Source: Pirellulaceae bacterium (GTDB lineage Bacteria > Planctomycetota > Planctomycetia > Pirellulales > Pirellulaceae). From it: a stretch of 7,528 bases of DNA. Positions 1 to 6,683 of this stretch are shown one piece after another (the stretch's first letter is position 1; each line of letters starts with the position of its first letter). The notes under the pieces are model-generated. The model saw only the letters and a program-made list of their open reading frames with translations. It made no database searches and was not told the DNA's origin. The position numbers were made by a program, and so were the translations under genes. The stretch is from positions 1 to 7,528 of the forward strand of contig JABDKS010000344.1 in assembly GCA_013002105.1 (NCBI GenBank), given 5' to 3'.

Positions 1-451
1 GCTTCAAACGAGGCATCAACCAATCGAGAAAGCGATCTGGATTGACACCGGGCAGACGAATCGCCAGCGGATTGGCCCGCCAGGACCGACCGTCGACCGA
101 TCCCGATACAACAGCCGGATCGATCGGGACCGTCGGTTCCAGGCCCGCCTGCAAACGAACCAGGCCTTTCTCTTTTGCGTCGGCCACGAATCGGGCGACA
201 GACTCGGGCGAAACGTAATCGGGTGCAAACTGGCGAGAACACTCCTGCGTTACTTCCGGGAGCCCTCGCCCTCCATCAAACATCCGCAGAATCGCGAACT
301 CACGTTCGCTGAAATAGAAGTACGCGCGTGATAGCGGATCCTTCAAAACCCAAAAAAACTGCCTGCCCATCTGAATCCGGCGTCGAATCAAGTCACTGCG
401 CAGCGTAAGCCGCGGCGTGGTGACTAAGTCGATGGTGGCGGCATTACTCAT
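1..451 (-). CDS. PqqD-like / M50-type membrane protein of an export locus, N-terminal part
   Basis: Only the first 150 codons are in the window; the gene continues past the left edge. The ATG at 451 lies 49 bases after the stop of the upstream adaptor gene on the same strand, so the two are probably co-transcribed. Residues about 11-100 look like a PqqD-type winged-helix domain: a PRL start, the strand pair FFWVLKDPLSRAYFYFSE (33-50), the helix REFAILRMFDGGR (50-62), then two helices ending in AKEKGLVRL (92-100). After a polar linker comes NPLAIRLPGVNPDRFLDWL (127-145), which resembles the stretch before the first membrane segment in planctomycete proteins annotated as M50-type peptide zinc metalloproteases. 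In that family PqqD-like, multi-pass M50 and often HlyD-like parts follow in order. The HExxH motif and membrane helices would lie outside the window, so the peptidase assignment is inferred from the N terminus and neighbours. No clear Shine-Dalgarno site precedes the start. Confidence 0.7.
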   Translation of the reverse strand, partial: MSNAATIDLVTTPRLTLRSDLIRRRIQMGRQFFWVLKDPLSRAYFYFSEREFAILRMFDGGRGLPEVTQECSRQFAPDYVSPESVARFVADAKEKGLVRLQAGLEPTVPIDPAVVSGSVDGRSWRANPLAIRLPGVNPDRFLDWLMPRLK

Positions 452-500
452 AGCACACTATTGCAGGTGACTGTAGGCGTGAGGACGTAAACCGGCGAGC

Positions 501-1589
501 CTATTCCTCGTGGGTCGACCGCAACTGCACGTGCATCCCCGGCAACAGATCTTCGTTGGGATTATCAAACTCCACCAAAATGCGAACCTGACCATTGATC
601 GGATTGATCTCGCTACTGACAAATACCAAGCGTCCTTCGCGAGTGACGTTGCTGCTTTTGCCGCGACTCAAGCGGACCCGCTTGCGTTGTCGCAGCTGCG
701 TCGCCAAGTCGGCATCGATATAACCCTCGGCGCGCAACCGATCTAGTCGGACGACGCGAACAATTGGATCGCCCGGCTTGACCCATTCGCCACTTTGCCG
801 GTATCGCTCCATGATCACACCGTCGAGCGGCGAGACGATTTGATGTTGTTGGACCATCACCTCGGACAAATCCTTTGCAAACTGCTTTGCTTGGACCTCC
901 AGTGCGACCACGGCTTTCTCGGTTGTCGCCTGTCGCAACAATACATCCGCTTGTTCAATTCTCAGTGTGTGCAAGCTGGATGCTATCACCTCGCTCTTCG
1001 CCTTCATTTGGTCGATGCTTTGTTCAAAGCTCGCTTGCCTGGTCTCCAATTGTCGCTGTTCAAAGGCTAGACGCAGTCCTTCGATTTCCGACTTCGACAC
1101 GCTGTCAACAAACTTACCACGTGCTTCACTCGCCCGATCCCATTCGCTTTTGGCGACTCCCTCGGCCTTCATGGATGCTCGTACACGAACATCATTTTGC
1201 GCGGTACGATGTGCAATATCTCGCAGCAGCTTTTGTTGCTCGGCAAGCCTTTGTTCCTGAGCCAAGTCTTTCTTGGCCAACTCATCTGCCAAATAGTTTT
1301 CTGCCCGAGCGGATGCAATGGCCAGTTCGGTGGCGGCCAAGTTTGACTGCACCTGAATCTGTCGATCGTCCAGCTTGCCAATCACGTCCCCTCGCTTGAC
1401 TCGGTCGCCTTCGCGAACGTGCAGCGACTCCAATGCACCCATTTCTCTGGCCGGCACATCCACTTGATCAATCAGTGTGATGACCAAATCATCGATGATG
1501 ATCGGCTCCTGGGCCCCCCCGATATCTGGCGAGAACACAACGACGATCCCAACGCAATAGACACAAGCGATCCGATAAAACGTCTTCAT
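501..1589 (-). CDS. Periplasmic adaptor subunit (HlyD / RND membrane-fusion protein family)
   Basis: This 362-residue protein should link an inner-membrane transporter to an outer-membrane channel. Residues 1-26 look like a signal peptide (basic start MKTFYR, hydrophobic CVYCVGIVVVFS, likely cleavage after IGGA). Residues about 44-75 form the first lipoyl half-motif (ESLHVREGDRVKRGDVIGKL). Residues 78-245 are a long charged alpha-helical hairpin without prolines. Residues 248-283 form the second lipoyl half (IVSPLDGVIMERY, then GEWVKPGDPIVRVV). A beta-barrel and membrane-proximal region close the protein, with the typical ending NEDLLPGMHVQLR. The length is normal for the family. The frame is open back to 1940, but that part is arginine- and cysteine-rich and covers the end of the upstream gene, so I chose the ATG at 1589 that begins the signal peptide. 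A TTG at 1601, 10 bases after an AGGAG, is an alternative start adding four residues. The neighbouring genes on both sides belong to the same export locus. Confidence 0.9.
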   Translation of the reverse strand: MKTFYRIACVYCVGIVVVFSPDIGGAQEPIIIDDLVITLIDQVDVPAREMGALESLHVREGDRVKRGDVIGKLDDRQIQVQSNLAATELAIASARAENYLADELAKKDLAQEQRLAEQQKLLRDIAHRTAQNDVRVRASMKAEGVAKSEWDRASEARGKFVDSVSKSEIEGLRLAFEQRQLETRQASFEQSIDQMKAKSEVIASSLHTLRIEQADVLLRQATTEKAVVALEVQAKQFAKDLSEVMVQQHQIVSPLDGVIMERYRQSGEWVKPGDPIVRVVRLDRLRAEGYIDADLATQLRQRKRVRLSRGKSSNVTREGRLVFVSSEINPINGQVRILVEFDNPNEDLLPGMHVQLRSTHEE

Positions 1590-1597
1590 TCGATTTT

Positions 1598-1771
1598 TCA
1601 ATTCCAGAGGTCTCCTATCCAACTCTGCTGCCGTACCAATTGAATGATGCTGCGGAACCAAACAAATCCCAAGGCCCGCTTGCCACAATGCAATTCGGCA
1701 TGAACGGTCGCGACAACACGAAATTCGTCCGCACCGTCGATCGCGACTGGCACGACTGCTCGCACAATCGG
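1598..1771 (-). pseudogene. In-frame C-terminal remainder of the membrane-anchored adaptor, cut off by a TAA stop
   Basis: Reading past the TAA at 1774-1772 in the same frame gives 57 further codons up to a TGA at 1600-1598. The peptide begins PIVRAVVPVAI and continues through VVATVHAELHCGKRALGF and VWFRSIIQLVRQQ. It looks like the missing last strands of the adaptor: VSDVAMLSQNG, stop, PIVRAVVPVAI lines up with VSSEINPINGQVRILVEF of the neighbouring adaptor, so the stop falls in the turn between two strands. The CGKRALGFVWF segment resembles the usual C terminus of planctomycete HlyD-type proteins as I remember them. With this part included, only 8 bases separate the reading frame from the next ATG. 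I mark it as a fragment because standard decoding would not translate it. Readthrough or a sequencing error are the alternatives. Confidence 0.75.
1612..1616 (-). promoter_or_regulatory. AGGAG Shine-Dalgarno-like site before the periplasmic adaptor gene
   Basis: AGGAG on the minus strand lies 22 bases before the ATG at 1589, which is too far for normal use. It lies 10 bases before an in-frame TTG at 1601, which fits. That TTG overlaps the TGA (1600-1598) ending the interrupted upstream frame, giving a TTGA stop/start overlap typical of translational coupling. The site therefore bears directly on which start is used. Confidence 0.4.
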
Positions 1772-3547
1772 TTATCCATTTTGTGACAGCATCGCGACGT
1801 CGGAGACTCGCTCCACGGTTGCTTGGTAGTCGATGTCCGCTCCGGATCGGAGTCGAAATTCGCATCGACACGGCTGTACCGTTTGCTGCCGCAAAACGTA
1901 TTGACTGTTTTGTTCGGGAATATCCAATTCCAACGCCCAACCCTCATTTGGTGCGATCACGTCGACCAAGTATTCACCGTGTGCTACCGGTCGCCGCTGC
2001 AATGCCTTTTCGATATCCCAGCGGTTGACGAGACCGTCGATTGAACTGACCAAAGTCAAACTGTCTTGCTGTTGCTGCACCAACGCTAGTTGCTTCCGCA
2101 AACCGTCGATTTTGCTTTGCAACACCTTCTCGTCCGCGGCCGCTACTCCTGCGCCAGCGAGATCGCGTCCTTGACTACGCACGTTGGACGAAAACGCAAT
2201 CGAAACCACTGCGAGTTGCGTCTGTGCCGTCGCCAGATCGCCTTCGATACTTTGCTGCAGGCGATCCAATTCAGGACTTCGTAACCGCACCAACACGTCG
2301 CCTCGTTCCACCGCCTGCCCATCACGCACCAGGACCTCCACGATCATCGCATCCACCGGCGAAAAGATTCGCTGCTGCCTCGCCGCGGTCAGGTGTCCAT
2401 CCACCGGGATCGTCAGTTCAGCGGGAACGAAATAGAGCAACAGGCCACTTATCAAAACAAACGCGCCAGCCGTGAGCCATTTGGTACTGCCAGCCATCAC
2501 GGCGAATCGACGGGCCAATAGTTGGAGGCTCATTCGTGTCCAAACGGCCTCGTCACGTAACAACGCCAACCGCACCGCTGCAGTCGCGGGCTCAGTAATC
2601 GTTGCAAACGGACGTTTGGATTCGTCGGACTCAATGCGAAAATTTTCCATCACGATCGCAGCAATCGTCTGCTTTGTCTTGGACTCCTTACCCGAACTCC
2701 GTGCGTCGGAAATCGATTCAATCTGAATCGACTTGGCATTGGCTACCAACAGGTACCGATCCAGCGATTGTTGGATTCGTTTCTCTAAGGGGACTGGTGC
2801 ACCAACGGTAAAGGAAAACGATTTATGTTGTTCCAAGACACTCTTGACCAAATCCTCGAGCAGTCGAACTTGCTGCGCACGTCGATCGACCAAAGGCTGC
2901 GTCGAGGATGCGATTAATTCGTAGCCACGTTTGCTTGATCGCAGCAGACAGACGCGGTCATCCATCGTCGCTTGCGAGATCGCGTCGGTGATCGCCGCCG
3001 CCGATTCACGCAATGTCACGCCATCGTACATTCGGCGCAACCAACGATCATGGACAGTTTGTGCGTCAACTTGTGATTTCAGTGATACGAATTGATCACG
3101 CAGATAAACGGTCGCCGTTAACTCCAGGACGGCTTCGGCAAGCTCGCACAACGCTCGGCCCACATTCGCTTCGGCCGGCTGTTCCAACTGCACCCAAAGC
3201 CCGATACGCTCTGAATGACTGATTCGCTCGCTGGCAGTCAAATGCAGCGGGTCGGCCCAAGTCGCAATCGGTGCCGCTGATTCGACATCGACTCCGGGCG
3301 TGGACCGATCGTGCGAACTCGCTGGCGTGAACACCCCGATACCGCTGTGCGCCAAATCGGTCTGTGACTCCCGATCACTGATCCAAAGCGAACAGGCCGA
3401 TCCGGACGATGCGGCCAATATCCCTTCGGTGGCTTCGGCGTAAATAACGTTTGCCGGGGCTTCGTGTCGACGCAAATGCTGCAGCCGTTCCACCAACGAC
3501 TCACCATCTTTCCAGATGTGGTCGGCTAGGCGGATCGAGTCGGACAT
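1772..3547 (-). CDS. Membrane-anchored HlyD-type adaptor with GAF-like N-terminal region, ended early by TAA
   Basis: The product is 591 residues from the ATG at 3547 (MSDSIRL). A TTG at 3574 would add nine residues but has no better upstream signal. Residues about 20-150 and 180-310 are mixed alpha/beta stretches resembling one or two GAF-type sensory folds, joined by a helical linker (about 150-180). A single membrane segment, WLTAGAFVLISGLLLYFV (357-374), puts that region in the cytoplasm and the rest in the periplasm. Residues about 385-425 form a lipoyl half-motif (RIFSPVDAMIVEVLVRDG, then GDVLVRL). A short helical hairpin spans 425-497, a second lipoyl half begins LTLVSSIDGLVNRW, and a beta-barrel strand includes GWALELDIPE. 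The protein stops within the membrane-proximal domain at DVAMLSQNG, although the same frame continues for 57 family-like codons. It is the first gene of the minus-strand export cluster. Family membership is firm; the GAF assignment is tentative because no diagnostic motif is visible. Confidence 0.85.
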   Translation of the reverse strand: MSDSIRLADHIWKDGESLVERLQHLRRHEAPANVIYAEATEGILAASSGSACSLWISDRESQTDLAHSGIGVFTPASSHDRSTPGVDVESAAPIATWADPLHLTASERISHSERIGLWVQLEQPAEANVGRALCELAEAVLELTATVYLRDQFVSLKSQVDAQTVHDRWLRRMYDGVTLRESAAAITDAISQATMDDRVCLLRSSKRGYELIASSTQPLVDRRAQQVRLLEDLVKSVLEQHKSFSFTVGAPVPLEKRIQQSLDRYLLVANAKSIQIESISDARSSGKESKTKQTIAAIVMENFRIESDESKRPFATITEPATAAVRLALLRDEAVWTRMSLQLLARRFAVMAGSTKWLTAGAFVLISGLLLYFVPAELTIPVDGHLTAARQQRIFSPVDAMIVEVLVRDGQAVERGDVLVRLRSPELDRLQQSIEGDLATAQTQLAVVSIAFSSNVRSQGRDLAGAGVAAADEKVLQSKIDGLRKQLALVQQQQDSLTLVSSIDGLVNRWDIEKALQRRPVAHGEYLVDVIAPNEGWALELDIPEQNSQYVLRQQTVQPCRCEFRLRSGADIDYQATVERVSDVAMLSQNG

Positions 3548-3720
3548 AGCAACTTTCGGTCGTTCGGCTTGCAACGCTCGCTGTCGCGCCGCGAGTCATC
3601 AGACTACGCCGACAAAGGCTGCGCTGTCGTGATGGTTCGGGAAATCTGGGCAAATCGCATCGGAAACGGAGGCAAAAACCAAGCTCTATCTTAGCTGGTC
3701 GACGCCAACTACCGCCGAGA

Positions 3721-3795
3721 TAGGCCGAGTTTCACAACTTTACCGCCAGCCCGCAAATTCTTCCCAGATTAACTGATTTCCACTAGGCCGACTTT
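3721..3795. repeat. Direct repeat TAGGCCGASTTT, two copies 63 bp apart
   Basis: TAGGCCGAGTTT at 3721-3732 recurs as TAGGCCGACTTT at 3784-3795, with 11 of 12 positions identical. The 63-bp spacing is close to six helical turns, so a protein bound at both copies would face the same side of the DNA. Both lie in the divergent promoter region, which fits paired regulator sites, but two short copies can also arise by chance. Confidence 0.3.
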
Positions 3796-3809
3796 ACGAA
3801 TAAGTAAAG
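3792..3809. promoter_or_regulatory. 18-bp palindrome, possible operator
   Basis: CTTTAC (3792-3797) and GTAAAG (3804-3809) are exact inverted copies around a 6-base A/T-rich centre, GAATAA. The site overlaps the second copy of the direct repeat. Its length and A/T-rich centre are typical of a dimeric repressor site. No regulator gene is in the window, so the assignment is speculative. Confidence 0.3.
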
Positions 3810-3829
3810 CAGAGAGCTTTAGGAAGGTT

Positions 3830-3862
3830 TTGCGGATTGTGGTGCGCACCGACGATTCGCAA
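3830..3862 (+). repeat. Long imperfect hairpin upstream of the TolC-like gene
   Basis: The arm at 3830-3840 (TTGCGGATTGT) pairs with 3852-3862 (ACGATTCGCAA), and GGT (3841-3843) pairs with ACC (3848-3850) around a GCGC tetraloop, with one bulged G at 3851. That gives 14 pairs, two of them G-U wobbles in plus-strand RNA; on the minus strand these would be mismatches, so an RNA of plus polarity is favoured. It could be a 5'-UTR structure or a REP-like extragenic palindrome. Confidence 0.5.
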
Positions 3863-3865
3863 CGC

Positions 3866-3884
3866 GGGACACCCTGGGTGCCCC
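3866..3884 (+). repeat. Second G/C-rich hairpin, directly after the first
   Basis: GGGACACCC (3866-3874) faces GGGTGCCCC (3876-3884). The fold has three G-C pairs, one A/C mismatch, and four to five further pairs around a small CTG loop. It starts three bases after the end of the preceding hairpin. It lacks a T tract, so an intrinsic terminator is unlikely. Two hairpins in tandem recall REP-type elements or a structured leader RNA. Confidence 0.4.
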
Positions 3885-4090
3885 ATCAGGCCGCCGGCTT
3901 TGGATTCGAATCTTTGCATGTTACCTACCACACGACCGCAGCAGCACAAACCGCGTCGCCCGAGCGACCGCGATTTGGTCACGCGCGATGGTGGTCTCAT
4001 CGCACGACCCCGCGGATATCTGGGCATTGGCGGAACATCGGCAAGCCCTCGGTACGGCTCCGGCCCGAAAGTCGATGTCAACGATATCGT

Positions 4091-6343
4091 ATGGACGGCT
4101 GGCTGCTTCTGCTCGGTTGCGTGATCTTCACCGTTGGCGGATGCAAGACCTATCACAACTTGCCGCAAACAATGGGCAACAACACGGACCTGATCGATTC
4201 GATCATGCGTGAAGTCGACCATGGCGCGCCGCCCGCCGATGCGATCGAGATCACGCAACCACCGATCACGCTCCGGACTCCAGAAGCGTTTGATAATGCC
4301 GGCTACCGGGACATGAGCCTGCAAGAAACCATTGCGATCGCGCTGACCAATTCGGAGATTCTGCGGGATTTGGGTGCGCGAGTGATTCGGTCGCCACAGA
4401 ACGTGGTCACTGGTGAATCTAACGCCCTGACGCAGACCGATCCGCAATTTGGAATCGAAGCTGCGTTGTCAGCCTTCGATACTCAGTTCTACGCATTTGG
4501 AAAATGGCAAAACAACGACCGTCGTTTCAATAACCGGTTCTTTGGAGGTGGTGCGACGGCGTTCAAACAAGACACGCACGATTATGTTCTTCAGCTCAGT
4601 AAACGAACTCCGACCGGGGCGCAGTTCGCAGTTCGCAGTGTGATCGATTACGACGCAAACAACGCGACTGGCAATTTGATCGATAGCGCCTGGCAGGCTC
4701 AATTGCATGCCGAGGCGAGGCAACCATTGCTGCAGGGAGCGGGATTGACGTTCAATCGTATTGCCGGCCCCGGTGCGACGCCTGGGGCTTACAACGGCGT
4801 ATTAATCGCAAAAGTCAACAGCGACATATCCAATGCCAAGTTTGAACAGAATGTTCGCGATTACATCAGCGACGTCGTCAATGCTTATTGGGATTTATAT
4901 TTTGCCTATCGTGACTTGGACGCTAAACGCGAAGCGTTCGAGCGAAGTCGAACGACGTGGCAAAGCTACGAAGCACAGAAGTCGAGTGACCGAAAATCGG
5001 GCGCCGCGGAAGCCCTGGCACGGGAACAATTTTATCGTTTCGAGGCAGAACTGCAGGATGCGATTGCTGGCAAACTGTCACAACGCACACAAGTCAACAA
5101 TTCATCGTCGGGCGGAACATTCGCTGGGATCGGCGGTGTTCAGGCAAGTGAACGTCGACTACGTCTCTTGGTCGGGATGCCGATCACAGATGGCATGCTG
5201 CTGCGTCCGACGGACGAACCGTCATCGGCACCGCTGATCTTTGACTGGGATTCGATATCCGCCGAAGCGATTCGGTTGCGTACTGAACTTCAGCAACAAA
5301 GATTGCTCGTTCAACGTCGCCGCATGGAGTTGATCGCTGCGAAAAACTTCTTGATGCCTTCGTTGGACCTGGTCAGCATCTATCGCGTCCGCGGCTTGGA
5401 CAAACAACTCGCAGGCCACAACTCAGCGTTTGGAGAATTGGGCACGCTCGATTATCAGGAGTACGAAGCGAGTCTGGAATTGAAGATGCCGGTTGGTTTT
5501 CGACAGGGACATTTGGCGGTTCGCCACGCCAAAATTCAGTTGGCACGCGACCAAGCGTTACTGCGCGAGCAGGAACGTCAGATCCTGCATGACTTAACGG
5601 CGGTGGTTGCCGATTGCGACCGCGCGTACATCCAGATGCAAACCAACTTGAACCGCTACTTGGCGGCCAGTGACGCTTTCGAAACGCTCGAAGCAAGCCG
5701 CAGCGCGGGATTACCCGTCAATCTGGAACAAATGCTCGACGCCCAACGCCGCGTCAGCGAATCCCAAACACGCTACTTTCAGTCACTTGCGGAGTATACG
5801 GTCGCGTCGAAGAACGTTCAGTACGAGAAGGGAACGTTGCTGGAGACCACCAATCTCTTTATCGCAGGCGGGGGAGGATCGATCAATTTTTCGTTACCAA
5901 GCCTTCCAGATGAATCAGCGACTTTGCCCAGCGAAGATTCGGACTCGGACGCGGGGGAGGCATCGATCGACGAAGTCCTGTCGCCCGACGTCGAATCACT
6001 CGACCAAGAACTACCTGCACCTCGCGTCCCGCGAGCTTCCAGGTCTCCGCGGACAACAGCAAGATGTACCGCTGTCACAAGCACCAATCGTCGTCAACCA
6101 ACCACCACCAAACAAACTGCCACGGAACAAACCGCCACCCATCCAACCAACGGCTCAAGAAACCAGTCGGCGACTGGTCGCTCGCAGGATTCGCCAAGTA
6201 GCGCATTGGAGCCACCTGTGCGACTCCATTCCAGCGCGACCGTCGCTGACGAAGTGCCCGCCCTGACCGAGGAACTACCGCCGAGCCTGATTGCGCCGGC
6301 AAGCTACCTGCAAGAGGTTTCGCTGGAATCGCTCGGCCAGTGA
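4091..6343 (+). CDS. TolC-family outer-membrane efflux lipoprotein
   Basis: This 750-residue protein should be the outer-membrane exit duct of the export system. The ATG at 4091 begins a hydrophobic stretch, GWLLLLGCVIFTVGGC, with lipobox VGGC and lipid-bearing Cys18. The frame is open back to 3830, but that part is arginine-rich and would bury the signal peptide. The drawback of this start is the absence of a basic n-region. Residues 75-100 begin the TolC helical repeat (MSLQETIAIALTNSEILRDL). Residues 205-240 include EARQPLLQGAGLTFNRIAGP, which I associate with planctomycete OEP proteins. Helical hairpins follow at about 240-330 and 475-590, including YWDLYFAYRDLDAKREAF and ERRLRLLVGMP. The channel ends near residue 595. 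A tail of about 155 residues (596-750), acidic at first, then Thr/Gln/Arg-rich, then proline-containing, is unusual; its middle may be read in the wrong frame. The gene is divergent from the two adaptors, which are its likely partners. Confidence 0.88.
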   Translation: MDGWLLLLGCVIFTVGGCKTYHNLPQTMGNNTDLIDSIMREVDHGAPPADAIEITQPPITLRTPEAFDNAGYRDMSLQETIAIALTNSEILRDLGARVIRSPQNVVTGESNALTQTDPQFGIEAALSAFDTQFYAFGKWQNNDRRFNNRFFGGGATAFKQDTHDYVLQLSKRTPTGAQFAVRSVIDYDANNATGNLIDSAWQAQLHAEARQPLLQGAGLTFNRIAGPGATPGAYNGVLIAKVNSDISNAKFEQNVRDYISDVVNAYWDLYFAYRDLDAKREAFERSRTTWQSYEAQKSSDRKSGAAEALAREQFYRFEAELQDAIAGKLSQRTQVNNSSSGGTFAGIGGVQASERRLRLLVGMPITDGMLLRPTDEPSSAPLIFDWDSISAEAIRLRTELQQQRLLVQRRRMELIAAKNFLMPSLDLVSIYRVRGLDKQLAGHNSAFGELGTLDYQEYEASLELKMPVGFRQGHLAVRHAKIQLARDQALLREQERQILHDLTAVVADCDRAYIQMQTNLNRYLAASDAFETLEASRSAGLPVNLEQMLDAQRRVSESQTRYFQSLAEYTVASKNVQYEKGTLLETTNLFIAGGGGSINFSLPSLPDESATLPSEDSDSDAGEASIDEVLSPDVESLDQELPAPRVPRASRSPRTTARCTAVTSTNRRQPTTTKQTATEQTATHPTNGSRNQSATGRSQDSPSSALEPPVRLHSSATVADEVPALTEELPPSLIAPASYLQEVSLESLGQ

Positions 6344-6683
6344 ACGAGAACTTTCGGCCCGATTTGTCCGCCACCACTGTTGGCTGACTCTGATCTAAAG
6401 CACGTCAATTCCTGGACGCGGGTCGACCGTAGGCCAGCAGCCGTCCGGGCGGAATTTTGTCAGGACAGTTCCGCTCACAAAATTTCTTGAACTGCCATTT
6501 CGCAGAACCCAATCCTATATCTCGTTATTTGCGTTGACCAAAGCCAAGTGAATTGCAGTATTGCGAATGGGCATTACGATGACTCGTCGCAAGCTCGCGA
6601 TCGTGCCTACCGTGCACTTGATCGGTCGCTATCGTTGTAATGTTGTTACACCCGTCACTTCCTGCGCGCACCAGCAAAAAAAC
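6344..6683. other. Intergenic region after the TolC-like gene
   Basis: These 340 bases hold inverted repeats at 6449-6484 and an 8-bp palindrome GGTCGACC at 6421-6428. The next gene's frame is open from 6561, with ATGs at 6567 and 6579, so the last 105-117 bases could belong to that gene. A TTGACC (6534-6539) with TATTGC 19 bases later is a weak promoter-like pair. Nothing else could be supported. Confidence 0.5.
6449..6484 (+). terminator. Overlapping inverted repeats, possible terminator of the TolC-like gene
   Basis: GCGGAA (6449-6454) pairs with TTCCGC (6469-6474), with an inner TGT/ACA helix around CAGG. AATTTTGT (6453-6460) can instead pair with ACAAAATT (6477-6484). The two folds share bases and exclude each other. 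The element lies 106 bases after the TolC-like stop, so it may end that transcript, but there is no proper T tract after either stem. Confidence 0.3.

Larger units (their letters stand above)
3548..4090. other. Divergent intergenic region between the adaptor operon and the TolC-like gene
   Basis: The 543 bases between the two divergent starts should hold promoters for both transcripts, but I found no convincing -35/-10 pair on either strand. They contain an 11-of-12 direct repeat, an 18-bp palindrome, two adjacent hairpins and a purine-rich AGGAAGG (3821-3827). Two plus-strand reading frames cross the right half: the upstream extension of the TolC-like frame (open from 3830) and another frame ending at 4124. 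Neither has a recognisable protein family. Confidence 0.6.

Noticed and set aside
875..1399. 174-codon plus-strand frame
   Set aside because: It lies wholly opposite the HlyD-type adaptor, has no family similarity, and is rich in residues typical of antisense frames.
1590..1940. N-terminal extension of the periplasmic adaptor (open frame back to 1940)
   Set aside because: It overlaps the upstream adaptor gene in another frame, is rich in Arg, Cys and Ser, and would bury the signal peptide starting at the ATG at 1589.
3830..4090. TolC-like protein beginning at TTG 3830 or GTG 3839
   Set aside because: Although AGGAAGG is nearby, the added 84-87 residues are arginine-rich and would place the lipoprotein signal internally.
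3794..4447. 217-codon minus-strand frame
   Set aside because: It overlaps the TolC-like start and the intergenic hairpins, with arginine- and proline-rich composition and no recognisable domain.
5670..6266. 198-codon plus-strand frame as a separate gene
   Set aside because: Its first half is a shadow of the TolC-like helices. Only the proline-rich second half is of interest, and it is reported as a possible frameshift instead.
6561..6683. Earlier start of the hypothetical protein
   Set aside because: The extension has mixed composition with no signal peptide or domain. It was not excluded outright; ATG 6579 remains an alternative.
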